From contig NC_064035.1 of assembly GCF_932526225.1 (NCBI RefSeq), positions 4,959,501 to 5,023,500 of the forward strand: 64,000 nucleotides of DNA, given 5' to 3'. Below, piece after piece: positions 26,939 to 39,200 of the stretch (position 1 is the stretch's first letter; every line of letters starts with the position of its first letter). The stretch comes from Nematostella vectensis (Eukaryota > Cnidaria > Anthozoa > Actiniaria > Edwardsiidae). The position numbers and the translations under genes are program-made. The notes beneath the pieces are model-generated. The model searched no databases. It worked only from the letters and a program-made list of their open reading frames with translations, and was not told the DNA's origin.

Positions 26939-29900
26939 TTATTTATTTAGAAAGAAGTCATTAAGTATTCTCATGACAAAGTCCTCAAGGTTGCGGTGCT
27001 TGTGAACAATGGCGACAAGGGTGTCATCAGGCTGGTATCTGCTCAAAATAGAGTTTATGTGACCAAACGCCAGGGCATCTACCTCTGTAGGTCTATCAAT
27101 AGAGGAAAAACAGCATAATAACCATCACCTATCCTTCACCAACCATGACTGCCAAAACTAAAAACCATTCATTGACATTCTAAGCCACATTCTAAGCCAC
27201 TTAAGCCTCCGGCTTTGGCTCTTCCCATGTATGGTATCACCAAGTTTCACCAATACAAACTGATTGATAGATTTGACATCACGCCAAAACCATGGCTTCA
27301 AATTTTCCAACAAACCAACTTTATCATCTAGAGTATAGAGAGATCATCTGCAGCACCTACCTGCCCTGTATAAAGTACTGATTTGTTCCTAATTTCTCAG
27401 CCAATGCCTGGCAAGCTTTCTCGAACTCCTCAACAACCTAACAAAAAGGGTTACTATGGTAAGCAGGGTCCAGAAAGGCAGGAATTTTTCCATACAAAAC
27501 TTGCACATGCTCAGGCTTTTAGTGGCAAAATAACAGCAACAAAAAGCGATTTACTAGGTATAGATCAGTTAAATCGGGCTGCTCCCTCAGGCTGTTATAC
27601 AACGAACTGACTCCGTCCTCTGTATTTAACCCTTACATACCCCGGCCTCTTTCTTGCGCTGCCAGTTGAGGGCATGAAGACTTCTGTGGGCAGCCCACTG
27701 CTTCCTGTAACTCAAGATGTAGTTCAAAGGAACAGGGAACTGAGAGCCATATTGATGTGTAGTACGGATTTGCCAGCCAGGCTTACACCAAAGCATGTAG
27801 AGCTGAAAACAGATTACTTCTATTAGCCAATACCATTCATTATAGCCTGCATGCATTAGCGTACTCATAAAATTCTAGTTTTGCGAGTGAGTGATTCAAA
27901 GCTATTTACCAGCTTAAAAGGTCAAATTGCATTTTGAAAAAAACTGAGAATTCGGTCTCAAAAAGGCAGATTTTTTAGACCTTAGCCGCAGTTTTTCTTA
28001 ACATGGCTCTCCCATCTGGTAAAAAACAATAAAATATGTCTTGCAGATCCAGGGTGTAGGTGTCTACCCCTTTGAACATAAATTAAAAATTCACAAATTG
28101 ACCTTCTACTTGACCTACTATTTGTTTGATATACTGGTGGTCAAGGCTAATAACCAAGACATGCAAACAAACCTCTGTTGGAAGTATGGATCTATTGATG
28201 AGAGAGATATATGCTTTCATCTCAGCCTTATCTCGGGCTTCAAAATCTTGACTGACAGACAGCCCCTATAAGAACAATATCACAAATAATCTTAACTATC
28301 TACTTATTTACTCCCCTCTGGGTTTATTCAACATACCTTATGGTTGACCAAAGAAAATATGTCTTGTGGACCCCCAACAAGGTCTTTTCCAGCCCTCAGG
28401 AGAGGTACCTCCCCTGATAAACATATATTTGCATCAATTCCTAATTGTTTCTGTGAGTGGCAAGGTCAGATAATTTAATCTCTTTCCAGTCTCCCTTCTT
28501 ATCATAGTGTGGGCACCCTTCAGGAAAAGCCAGATGGTCCATTTATCATTTGCCCTTTTTATAGGTCTGACTTGTACAAACTAAAGTAGTTTGTTGATTG
28601 TGCTTTTCATTTAAGGTGTAGGTTGACTAAAGGCTTCTTTAGAAGGAAGGGCAAGTTTTCCATGAATGAACAAAAAAAAAAGGATTTTGATATCAGGGTT
28701 TTACCCTGACAATTTTCCCATACCTGCATTTTAATTTAGAGGAAAACAATCAAGAGCAGTCTGAGTGATGGTGATTATCTGATAGAATATGGGGCACGAT
28801 ATGAAATAAGGTAAATTTGAAATCAGGAAGTTACCTGTTGGGGACATTGACTCTGCATTCTTGACACACTTCAAATCATAAGGAAGCTGGCAGAATTTCA
28901 GAAATGCCTAGAGAAACAGTATCCAAAAAAGGTTGTTGCCATTCAGTAAACTAGAAAAATGACAAGTACCGATAGGTAAAGACCTTACTACACTTTATTT
29001 TTGTGTCACTTTAATTTCTCGAATTTAAAAAATTCTCAAAATAGTGTCGCGAGAGTTGGGATGCACAAACGTTAGTACACAAAATATAACTGTTTAATAA
29101 AGTTTTATGGAAACACCTTGTGTATTTAGTCTTATGGTGTACATTAGTACCGTAAGGGTTGAGTTGGACAATTCTGAATTGTATTTTATAAATTTTTGTG
29201 GGACTAAATTTAGCCCATGCAAGTTTTTGTTACAGTTATAGCACATTTCAATTCCATTAGATTTGCTTGATTTTATAGTCCCAAATCGCGAAAAAAAAGT
29301 GTCCCAGAATATCTTCATCTCAAAGTCCCAGACTTTTGATGCCGCAAAAATTATGTGTAATAAGGTAAAAAAGAGCTGATGCCATATAGTGATTGGCAGC
29401 TGTTTGTCTAAGGTAGAGTATATAAAAGAGTTGATGTGCCAGTATACTCAGATACCTGTAGTAGCCCAGTTATCTTCAAACTCTTCCTTATAACTAAATG
29501 TAATTGAATTTTAATCCAATTAAATGAGCAAAAGCCAAATATTCATTATAATATTACCTGTACTGCTAGACAGCTTGCTGCCTCTGGGAGAAGGATAGTT
29601 GCTAAGAAAAGGGAGAGGTTGGTAAGTTTACGGTGGTTTCAACACCTTAGTGGATACAACAAAAATTTACCAAATTCTTGATTGACTTCCCTGAATATAT
29701 TATTGTACATAACTATCAGTGATGAATCTAGGAATGTACCTGATATCTTAATCTCACCTTTACTTGGCTGATACAATTGAACATTATCTGGCCAGTCTCC
29801 TGCCTCGGTGACTATAACATCAAAGTGTACAAATCATCTGAACAGTACATATATAGGCATATTTTCGAGAGTCTCTTTTCCTATCGAATGCCAGCCCAGC

Positions 29901-32038
29901 GAAATACAGAGAAAAGAAGCCTCTGTTCGCAGGGAAGGCAATATCAAGCTATTTCTTTACCCTATTGAGACCAGGCTTTTTGTGTTAAAATGTGACCGAG
30001 AGGGAGAGCTAAAGCCCCCCACCCTTTCCATTTCCTGGACACTCCCTTGAACCATTTGTGCAATAACAATGCAACTTTTTTTTGGTAAATCAGAGAATAA
30101 ATTGTGACTTCATACTGTGATTTTTAGCTATTCCATCAAATCTTGCTTAAAACATCAGATATCAGGTTGAAATCTTGTGGTATCCTTCAGATACACCAGA
30201 ATTGCAAAGCAAGAATTTCCTCAATCTAGGGTCAACCATGGTTTTTCTTTTTTATAATATACCAGGAATGTATTCCGGATTGGCTGAGGGGGGGGGGGGG
30301 GGGGGGGTTAACAGTCATAAGTATCAAAAAGCATAGTATTTTAAGATTTCTTAATAATAAATGACCCACTTTTTGGCTGGCAAGGGGGGGTGCATGTGCA
30401 CCTTGCGCACCCTGTGTACGCATATGCATACATGACAACATAACATTGACATAAAATATGGACATGGAAAATCCCCAACACTGGTGATATATGACCCTAA
30501 AGCTGGTAATGTTATTGGTCTGGAGTAAAATCAACTATTTTGACACAATCAAAACGTACTAGAATCTTTGTTAATACTATTACTATGATAATAAAAAAAG
30601 TAACAGTACATTGCAAGTGCTTTGCATTTGGTCACCCTTCTCTGTGTGCACTAGGGTCTTGTGGGCTTAAGCCACTGTGGCTAATTTTAAGCCAAAGGAA
30701 TTAGCCACAATGATGGGGAATTAGCCACACTGATGGGGGATTAGCCACACTAATGGGGAATTAGCCACAACCGAGAAGCTATAGCGAAAAATGTAATCAA
30801 AATACCTTATTGGTCTCTTTAATTTCGCGAAATCCTATTCCTACAAATTTTAATATCGCAAAATTCATTATCCTTTCTGTTTTGTTCCCTTGTAATTTTT
30901 TTAAATGATGACCAAGACTATTGAGGACTTATGATTCTTAACTATAGTCTCACAGCTTCAATGATGTAAATGTGTTAGAAAATAGCATCAAGCACAATAT
31001 GATTTCTACAGTTTTGTTTTGTTATAATGTTGAATGAAATTCATTTTTTTGCGAAATTGATAATTATTTCGGACAAAAATCGCAAAATTTCGCAAAATAT
31101 GCAGATCCTTTTTTGCAAAATTAAGTGCCCGCAAACATAGTAACAATATGGTAACCAATAGTAACTGGACATTGTCAAGAATTATCCTTATTCGTGAAAA
31201 AATTATGCTACCCAGAACTAGGAAACGGAGCAAAACGAGAGAGTTCATTCTTCTGTATTTTTCCGATTCGTGATTTTCATCAGTACGTTATCTTATTTCG
31301 AGGTGAAAGATCATGATTTGAAATCCACGAGTATAGGAAACGGGCATTCTTCACCGTGGTGAACGTAGTTAGCAATAGAATTTGCCACATGGGGAAGGAA
31401 TTCCCATTTTGCGAATAAGTGGCGAGCCCTAGCGCGCACAGAACCCTTACATTTTTGTTAGCGGGGGGGGAGGGGGGGGGGGGGTGGCCTATTTGGGGGG
31501 GCACTAATTCAAAGCGGGGTTCTTATTACTATTATTGAAAGCTCCCCTGGCCCCAACTACTGTATAATTATATTTATATCTTACTGTCCAAACTCAAACT
31601 GGGATTGTGGAACTCGCAACTAACGTAAAGTATAAATAGAATAAGTATAAGTAAGTAAATGAGAATGATTATTTTCTTCCCTGTCACTTGTTAACTGATA
31701 CACATGACAAGTTAGTCCAATGACAAGTTAGTACAGAAATAAAATGATAAAGGGGCCTTTATTAAGCTTAAATACAAAACATGGAATTCGCAACATCAGT
31801 CTCCTGATGAGGATCATGACTTATTCTGAGAAGCCCACGGAAAGGGATGACAGGATAAAGAGATAACAGAAAATGCATGATGGTACAATTCTCGCGTGTA
31901 CTGGTATTACGTGTAGATGGTAAATCAATGGTTTGGTCTATTGTGTTATTGAGCTATTGGCTTATGGGGGATCAAAAACGGCGTAGATTACTCACCTAGA
32001 GCGGATCTCACGGCGTCTTCCACAGGACCGGCGGCCAT
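26939..32038 (-). CDS. MTX2: Metaxin-2
   Basis: Nine exons in transcript order: 31996-32038, 29758-29811, 29558-29601, 28835-28907, 28337-28413, 28173-28265, 27641-27802, 27361-27437 and 26939-27092. All are GT-AG and in phase, 258 aa (human MTX2 263). Recognisable blocks in order are AGDWPDNVQLYQ, QAFLKFCQLP, KAEMKAYISLIN, LYMLWC, YGSQFPVPLNYILSYRKQW and PTEVDALAFGHI, which align with metaxin-2 rather than metaxin-1 or -3. The fold is GST-like. Metaxins sit on the cytosolic face of the mitochondrial outer membrane with the SAM complex and help insert beta-barrel proteins. The start is the ATG at 32038, within an aatATGGCC context. The terminal helix is not strongly hydrophobic, as usual for MTX2, which depends on MTX1 for anchoring. 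Confidence 0.93.
30640..31440 (+). repeat. Dispersed ~800-bp repeat, copy A (MTX2 intron 1)
   Basis: This block, from ctctgtgtgcactagggtct to aagtggcgagccc, recurs in GPD2 intron 1 at 45890-46141 plus 48840-49245, where a retrotransposon splits it. Near its left side is a short tandem run of about 21 bp units (ttagccacactgatggggaa, 30711-30770, three to four copies). No protein coding is recognised. Confidence 0.8.
31872..31906. repeat. 35-bp direct repeat, intron-1 copy at MTX2
   Basis: aatgcatgatggtacaatt plus tcgcgtgtact is duplicated with two mismatches at 32094-32128, 222 bp away in the same orientation. The two copies flank MTX2 exon 1. Confidence 0.8.
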
Positions 32039-32331
32039 ATTGGATTTTTGACCGTGCTTTATCAGCGAAAGCCTGGTGTCGAGTTGGACAGACAATGCAT
32101 GATGGTACAATTATCGCGTGTACTCGTACTTTATTATTGATCAATTAGCTTAAATTAGTTTTCGCGGTGTTTTGTATACAAATCGGGCTTGACAAAGTCA
32201 TGCTGACGCCTATTTGTGGTTTGCAACCATTCACAGGAGGGCAAACTGAACAAACAAAACGAAAGGTATGCTAATCTACCACCGTGACTGGAGGATGCTT
32301 TTGTTTATGACGTCATAACGAGAATTCCTTT

Positions 32332-32387
32332 CGGAAACCCAGGGGCATTTTCCTCTAATACAAGAGAAAAATGCCCCTGGGTTTCCG
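32332..32387. other. 25-bp stem hairpin
   Basis: cggaaacccaggggcatttt... and its reverse complement form about 25 bp of stem around a 7-base loop (aatacaa). It lies between MTX2 and GPD2. It could be a tiny foldback element or a structured RNA; expression is unknown. Confidence 0.75.
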
Positions 32388-33060
32388 AGGATGTGTGATG
32401 ATCATCCTCGAGGGTTTGTTAAAGCACAGACAAGAGAAAGTGTAGTTCCAGAAAATATCCATACCCCCCCTTCGCAAATGCTAACTTCTTCGCATGAATA
32501 CTAATACTGCATACAGCCACTGCATTAGTATAAATATAAGCCATTTTGTTGTTGTTGTTGTAATAATAGTAGGATAGGATTAACAATAAAGTTGCTGTCA
32601 CACTTCTTTATTGCACTCAAAATCTTTATGCTTACATGATTCCTATCAAATCGAGTTTTGGAGTAAGGGATCTGTTTTGTTGCTCATCTAACAAAAATGT
32701 AATTCAGAATACCCTTCACCATAATTCGGTTCCATTGTATAAATGACTCGTTCTATATAATATAGTGTGGCAGGGCATTTTGAAGTTGCTCCTTCCTTTC
32801 CTACGTACTCTACCAATTCCCTGGCTGAAAAAAAACAACCTCTCTCCTCACCTCAACCCCCTCTCCGCTTGCGATCTCATGTACATTGTGGAGGGTGAAT
32901 TTTGAATGACGGCTTGTTTAAAAAATACTTGATAAACCCACAGATCCGTTTTTAGGAAATTTCTAGCAAAAACAGAGAGCAGATTGAAACAGAAACTCCA
33001 AAGTATCCTAAAATACCCTGGACTATTCAGAAACCTCTGTGAGCTGTTGTAAGTAATCCT

Positions 33061-33197
33061 CAGGGGTCGACCATTTGACTTTCGAGGGGGGGACGTTTTT
33101 GGGTGCGCAGGAGTTTTTTTCTAAGCATTTGGCATGCAAGAATTTTTTCCAAAATCATCCACCCCCCCCCCCTCAAAAGTCAAATGTTTGGCCCCTT
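33061..33197. mobile_element. Small inverted-repeat element downstream of GPD2
   Basis: aggggtcgaccatttgactt at the left and its imperfect reverse complement (aaaagtcaaatgtttggccc) at the right, each bordered inward by a G- or C-run, give a 137-bp MITE-like structure. It begins 74 bp past the GPD2 stop, so probably within the 3' UTR. Confidence 0.65.
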
Positions 33198-33270
33198 AGT
33201 AGGACTGTTTCGCCATTCTGCCAGTCCTAGGAAGGGCATCCGAATTAGCAATGGTCTTTAACTCTGCCTG

Positions 33271-36200
33271 TTATAATCCGCCACCACTTCTATCCACAGG
33301 GATTTGCTGGTTTAAGTGATGGAAATGTCTATCGATGATGGATGCGAATCGATTATTGGCGACTGCTCCTTTCTTGTGGGCGCTCATGAGCTAGCAAAAC
33401 AATAAATAATGTATCAATAATATACACAGTATAAGGGGTTAAATGTTTGTGTATGGTTGCAAAATCATGATTGGATGGGCATGGATGCAAGGGCGTTTGT
33501 GGGGCTATGGGGTTTCGGTGTGGCTTACTTAAGGGGCTTGGTGGTGCAGGAAGAGGTGGGTTCTGGTGGTCTGGGCGTGTATCAGGGACATCATGCAGGG
33601 TATTGCCCTAGAGTGTGGTTCTGATGGTTCTCAACTCACCTGAAGGAACTCATCCAGCTCTATGATGCTGTTCTTCTTGACTGACACCTCGTTGATAAGC
33701 TCGTGTAGCTGCTCGTCATTAAGGGTCTCTCCAACTTGAGTCAGCAGCTTGCGCAGGTCGTGCACTGTGATAAAGCCCCTCCCCTGCGTGTCGAACCAGC
33801 TAAAAACCTTTTTGTAATACTCAACTTCTTGAGGACTAAAATTCACATCTACACGACGCACATTCGTGTGGACATCGAGTCCCATTGCACCCAGGAAGCG
33901 ACGAGCCTCCTTCATCTCAATCTACAAGAAAAAAAATGAATACTAAGGATTCAGCCTTGTTTCTTGTGTTCTAACCAAGTTTCCTGTGCTCATATATAAC
34001 CCTGAGATGAAGGTACTGGGTCGAGATGGTTCCTGTGCTGTCACAACTTCTACTCGCCACAGGAAACCCGAGCACATCGTATGGGACAAGGCTGAAGAGA
34101 AATAAAAGAAAGTCTACCTGCTTGGGCTGCCTGGGGGGTGGAAAGACTCCCTTACCTCTTTTCTTTGCTTGTCCCAGTTCAACTCCTTGCCCATGATGTC
34201 AACAATCCTGGGGATGGCCTCCAAGGCTGCCTCTACATTGAGGAAGGCAAGCCTTGTGCGCCTCGCCAACACATCGACAGCAGTGCATGCATACTCCTGC
34301 ACAGCGTACTTTACCTGCCGACATCAAGACAAATAATGGAAATAAATACTAATGCTGCAAGGATAATGATAAAAGTCAGCTGACTGACTTGCACTTTTGG
34401 TCTTAGATGACATAGTAACCAGGACAAGTTGATCTTATCCTGTGACATTTGGAGTTTGTTCTAGACCACATAATGTTTGATAAATATTGAGTGTCGTTTT
34501 AATCATCATTGTAATCAAGATTATGGTAATGACAACAATGATGATGACATTAAGATAATTAATGATAATGGTGATGATGATCACGATGATGACATTCATG
34601 AAGATAATGGTTAATGATTACAAATTACTGTATGACAATAATATGGCAATTAATGATGTCAACGGATGATAGCATATATGATTATGATGATGACGAACAT
34701 GATGATGAAATTAAGGAAGATAATAAAAATGATGATGACATTGATGAAGATAGCAATAATGATGATGACGATGATGTTGATTATGACGATAGTTACAATA
34801 ATAATAATAACGGTAATAATGATCATGATGACATAAATGATGATAATGATAATTTGGCTGACAATAATGTTGATCTCACCTCTGCCTCAATATAAGGGAA
34901 GTCTTCTACGAGTTTCCTGCCAACAACAGGCCATCTCTTTCCCGTTAGATTAGCCATGCGGGCCACTTGTGGTGCTTTGCTGCCGTATGTGCTTGCAAGA
35001 TTCTGTGCAACCTGAAATAAGCATAGAAATGAACGCAATGATAAAGCATAGAATATATCTATAGAGATGCACTTTTCTAGTTTACTATATGCTTCGAGAG
35101 AAGAAACATGTAAAGCAGGGATAGCATTGTGTCACTAAAGCAGTGATAACTAAAAATGGGCAAAAAAAATGCATCATTACATTGAGCATCATTATATGAA
35201 ATCAAGATTATCTTCCTTACATTTGACTATTGGTGAGACGAGAAATTGATATCAATATTGCTCTGAGGCGACCGCAGGGAGCTGGAGAGCAAGTCTATTC
35301 TTGACGAAGATTTGCGATATAGTGTATAAGATGGGAATCAATTCTTCATGTCCAGTAACAGTCATGTGACAAAAACTTTCATGTTTTTCATGTTTTGATC
35401 GCATGATTCTCGAAGAGTGTCAAGTTCGGAGTTCTCGATTTTCAACAACCTACAGGACCGCGGTCGATTTCTGGGCATGTACAAATGGGAGTCAATTTTT
35501 TCATGTCCGGTTATGAAGTTTCATGTCTGAGTCATGTGACAGCAAAATGAGGTTTTTTTGGCACATTTGAGTTATGCATCCATGTCATGCAGAGAATAAT
35601 CCACTGAATCACTAAATAAATGTCACGTTTTACAATCGATCAGAATCGCATATGCTCTAGAACTATGTTTTGAAACCCATCATGATCTAAAAATCCTTAT
35701 AGTGAAACTACCATTATATCAAGTATTGCTAATCAAGGTCCCACTTTCCCTCACCTCTACTTCCACACCGAAATCCTGCACAAGCCTGATAAACAGGTTC
35801 TGTGTGAAGCCCTGTCCACCCTCCAATAAAAGCCCGTCTGTCTGGCATCCTCGTGCAGGCTGGAGGTTACATGCTTTGATACATGCATCCACTGTGTCTG
35901 TTGCCATTGATCTGTACGTGGTCCACTTGCCACCCGCTATGGTCACCATCTGGCTGTCACTTACGGTGATCACATGGTTACGTGCCACAGATTCAGTGTT
36001 CTTAGAGTTGGGGTCCTTCACCAGTGGCCTTATGCCACTCCATGCCGCCAGCACATCGCCACGCCGTACTGAAAAGTAACATTGACAGTAATACGCTTGA
36101 CTATAATTATAAATCATTGCATGGGGCTACCATGAATGATAAATTCTTTCCTCTTAATACTCTGAATAATCTGTACATGACTTCTCTTAGAATGTTTGGT

Positions 36201-39200
36201 ACCCAACAAAAGTTTTGCACGCTAGGCATCATTGAAAAATCATACCCACCTTGGTTGCACACATGTTTTGGGTTGTTTTGGAATAACAAGATATAAACTA
36301 AGAATAGTTACCATCCAGATCTTCACTCAGGTAATGTTTGATTTCATTCAGTATGAACTGGATCTCTTCCTCTTGGGGTTCAGGCTCGTAGGATACCTTG
36401 GTGGGTGTGTCTGTGGTACCAGCTATTGTCCGACCTGTTGACAAAACATAATCCTCTCAATCACTTAAAGAAGGCCAATCATGCTCTCTTGTTTTTTGAC
36501 AGCTGCCTAAAGAACAGGGGCAGCAGGTGATGCATAGTGTCAAGTGAATAGTTTTATTTTACTCTCCACCTGAAACCTTATTTCTGATTCCCTTTGCAGT
36601 CTTAGACTGAATTACAGGAAAATATTTACAAACATTCCACCTACAAAAATCGTCTCTTTGACCTTGTAGCTGCCAAACATAGTGTTGTAGAATTAGTAGT
36701 GATTTTTTCTAAGGCCAAATGGACTTACCAGCCCATGGTAGAAAGAATATCACACGGCCATCACTTGTAGCTGGGTCTAGCAATCCCATGTCTTTGGGGC
36801 TTAAAAAAACATCACATAACATACATAATGCATCACATAGTTGGTAAAAAGATTCAAACTTAAACTCTCACCGATTTTTACCCACTTATTCTCTCACACA
36901 CAGCCAAGTCCTCCAAAAGTATTAGATGTTTTTCTAGATGTCAAATGACCAGTTTTGGTGGAAATTTGGAGACACTGTTATCTTTCAGATCAAATGGTCT
37001 TCCATCTTCATATTTTGCCAAAATCAAGAGACAAAAAGAAGAGAACAAAAATCTTGTTTAGTCAACAAAGAGCTCACACCTTTACAAAAATAAAGTTAGT
37101 TTGGGTCTCTTTTTAATCCTGACTGTGCACAACTGAAAGCTTTTCTCCTGAGTAATCCATTTAGTGATTGCTTACCTGTAATATGAAGGTAGAACAATAT
37201 GTACTCCAGAACTGGGTTGGCAAATATTAGAGACTTGATTGTCATCCATGTGGCGAATGGCATCCGTAAATGGGCCAGTGGCGTTGACCACACACTTAGC
37301 ATGCACATCAAACTCCTCATTGGTCTGCCTGTCCCTGACACGAGCGCCACAAACTATCTCCTTGTCCTTGCCGTCCTCTGAAAAAGCACAAAAGGGTTAT
37401 GGCTTCCCTTGAAATTATTGTCACCTTTAGGAATTTTTACTCAACCCCTTATTACTGCCACACTCATTCAGTACAATAAAATAATATTCTGAAGAGAGGA
37501 GAATTGTATGGTGTACCTGTTTTTGTAGTTTTCTTGAGAAGAGAGATGACCTCCACATAGTTTGCAGCAGTTGCACCATGACGAACAGCAGTCAGTGCTA
37601 TAGACAAGTTCATCCGAGCATCATTCTGCTGCCCTGCAATAAACATCAGTGATTTAAATCTACATCATTGTCAGCCAAGGACATTCCTTATGATGAGTGG
37701 TAGTCAAGAGCAAAATAATCTAGACTACAGAGTACAGTTATATGCTTTTGTGATTCATTGTTAAATTATACATTTCTAAAAATCTCATACATCTTCATTA
37801 CTGGGAAAGTATTTTTTCTGTCACATAGAGAGTGAATTATTTTTTTTTACAATTCCCAAACCTGAAGATAAAAAGTCTGACCAAGATTCAGATTCCTAAA
37901 CTACCAGGGGTACCCTTATTACACAGCCATCTTTGCTTGCCTGATGTATACAGAGTGACCCTACTAGGCCACTTCAAAAGCTACATCCACTTCTACATAC
38001 CATTAATAATATACACAGCTATTTTTTGGGGGGGGTTCTATTACCAGATGTAAAAGCTAATTTTTGGTTACTCTAACCACTTAATGTATGGTCCTGTTTA
38101 TATGATGACCATGACCACTTGGCTTGGGGGAGGTACCAGTTTTTACTTGTTCGCCGTTACAAACTGAAGACTTTACAAGGTGTTTACAAGATGTGTATAA
38201 GATGTGTTTCTCTGTCTGTTTCTTATTCTATGTGTGACGTTCTAGTGTGCTCAAATGTGTGTGTGTGTGTGATGTTCGATCCTTTCAGGGGTTCAGAACG
38301 CACCCATATTTACAGTATATGCTCCAAAGGCGGCATCCCTTAGGTAATCTGACACTGACAGCCATGGAAAGCTTCGAGACACCTACTGATATGGGCTAAG
38401 CCAATGTTCGAGGAACAAACTACCCTCCCATGGGTGTGTCATTTTGTTACCCTTGGGCTACTGTGACACGTAATGTTTACTATGTTGCTACGACTTTTGA
38501 TGTCACACACTAACTTGTTATACTGCTAGTGCGCATGGCAAGCTAAACACATGATTATTATGATTGACAGCATTCCAATCATATTTGCACTCAAAGTCTG
38601 AAAACATACTAAAACCTAATTCTACCGAAGGCAAGGTCTGAAGCCTACTTATGGTAAACCGTGTGTGAACTCAGACCTAACTTTCCTTATGTAGTAAACA
38701 GATACAGGACCAAAACAAATGCTCAAACTCTGTTCTCAAGTACCACTTAAGACCAAATGGCTAGAATACAATACAGTACAATACAATACAATACAATACA
38801 ATACAATACAATACAATACAATACAATACAATACAATAAACTTTATTTAACGAGGGTTTCATATTAACCTTTTACAGTTTTATAATATATGGCCCTCCCA
38901 TATATTACAAGTTTCCCGAGCAAAAGGTCAATCTACTAGAAATAGGAATTGCTTGGCTAATCAATTTCCTTGCGAGCATTTTAGATTTCCCTGTCAAACC
39001 CGATAGGTTTATCTAAACAAAATGCTTTTAGTGTTTGTTTTTGGTTAAAAGCGGGTATTCGTACCATGACACCTGGGGAGAAGGGGGACATAAAAGGGGA
39101 ATAATGGTTGTGATACGGGTAGAGGTAGGTGGCAGGGGTGAGGGCGGGAGGGTCATTGTGGGGATAATGCTATGTTGAGTGGAGATGGACTATAAGGAGT

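Larger units (their letters stand above)
32039..33270. other. Intergenic MTX2 / GPD2
   Basis: The MTX2 5' flank contains a 35-bp direct repeat copy (32094-32128) about 56 bp upstream of the ATG. A perfect-stem hairpin lies at 32332-32387. A minus-strand AATAAA (32612-32607) could end the GPD2 transcript. A small inverted-repeat element (33061-33197) sits just past the GPD2 stop. No gene is recognised. Confidence 0.55.

Noticed and set aside
30232..31504. Open frames next to long poly-G tracts (about 30290 and 31465).
   Set aside because: Composition artefacts; the G runs probably vary in length and belong to repeats in MTX2 intron 1.
34614..34895. Asp/Asn-rich open frame.
   Set aside because: It is produced by GAT/AAT triplet low-complexity sequence in a GPD2 intron.
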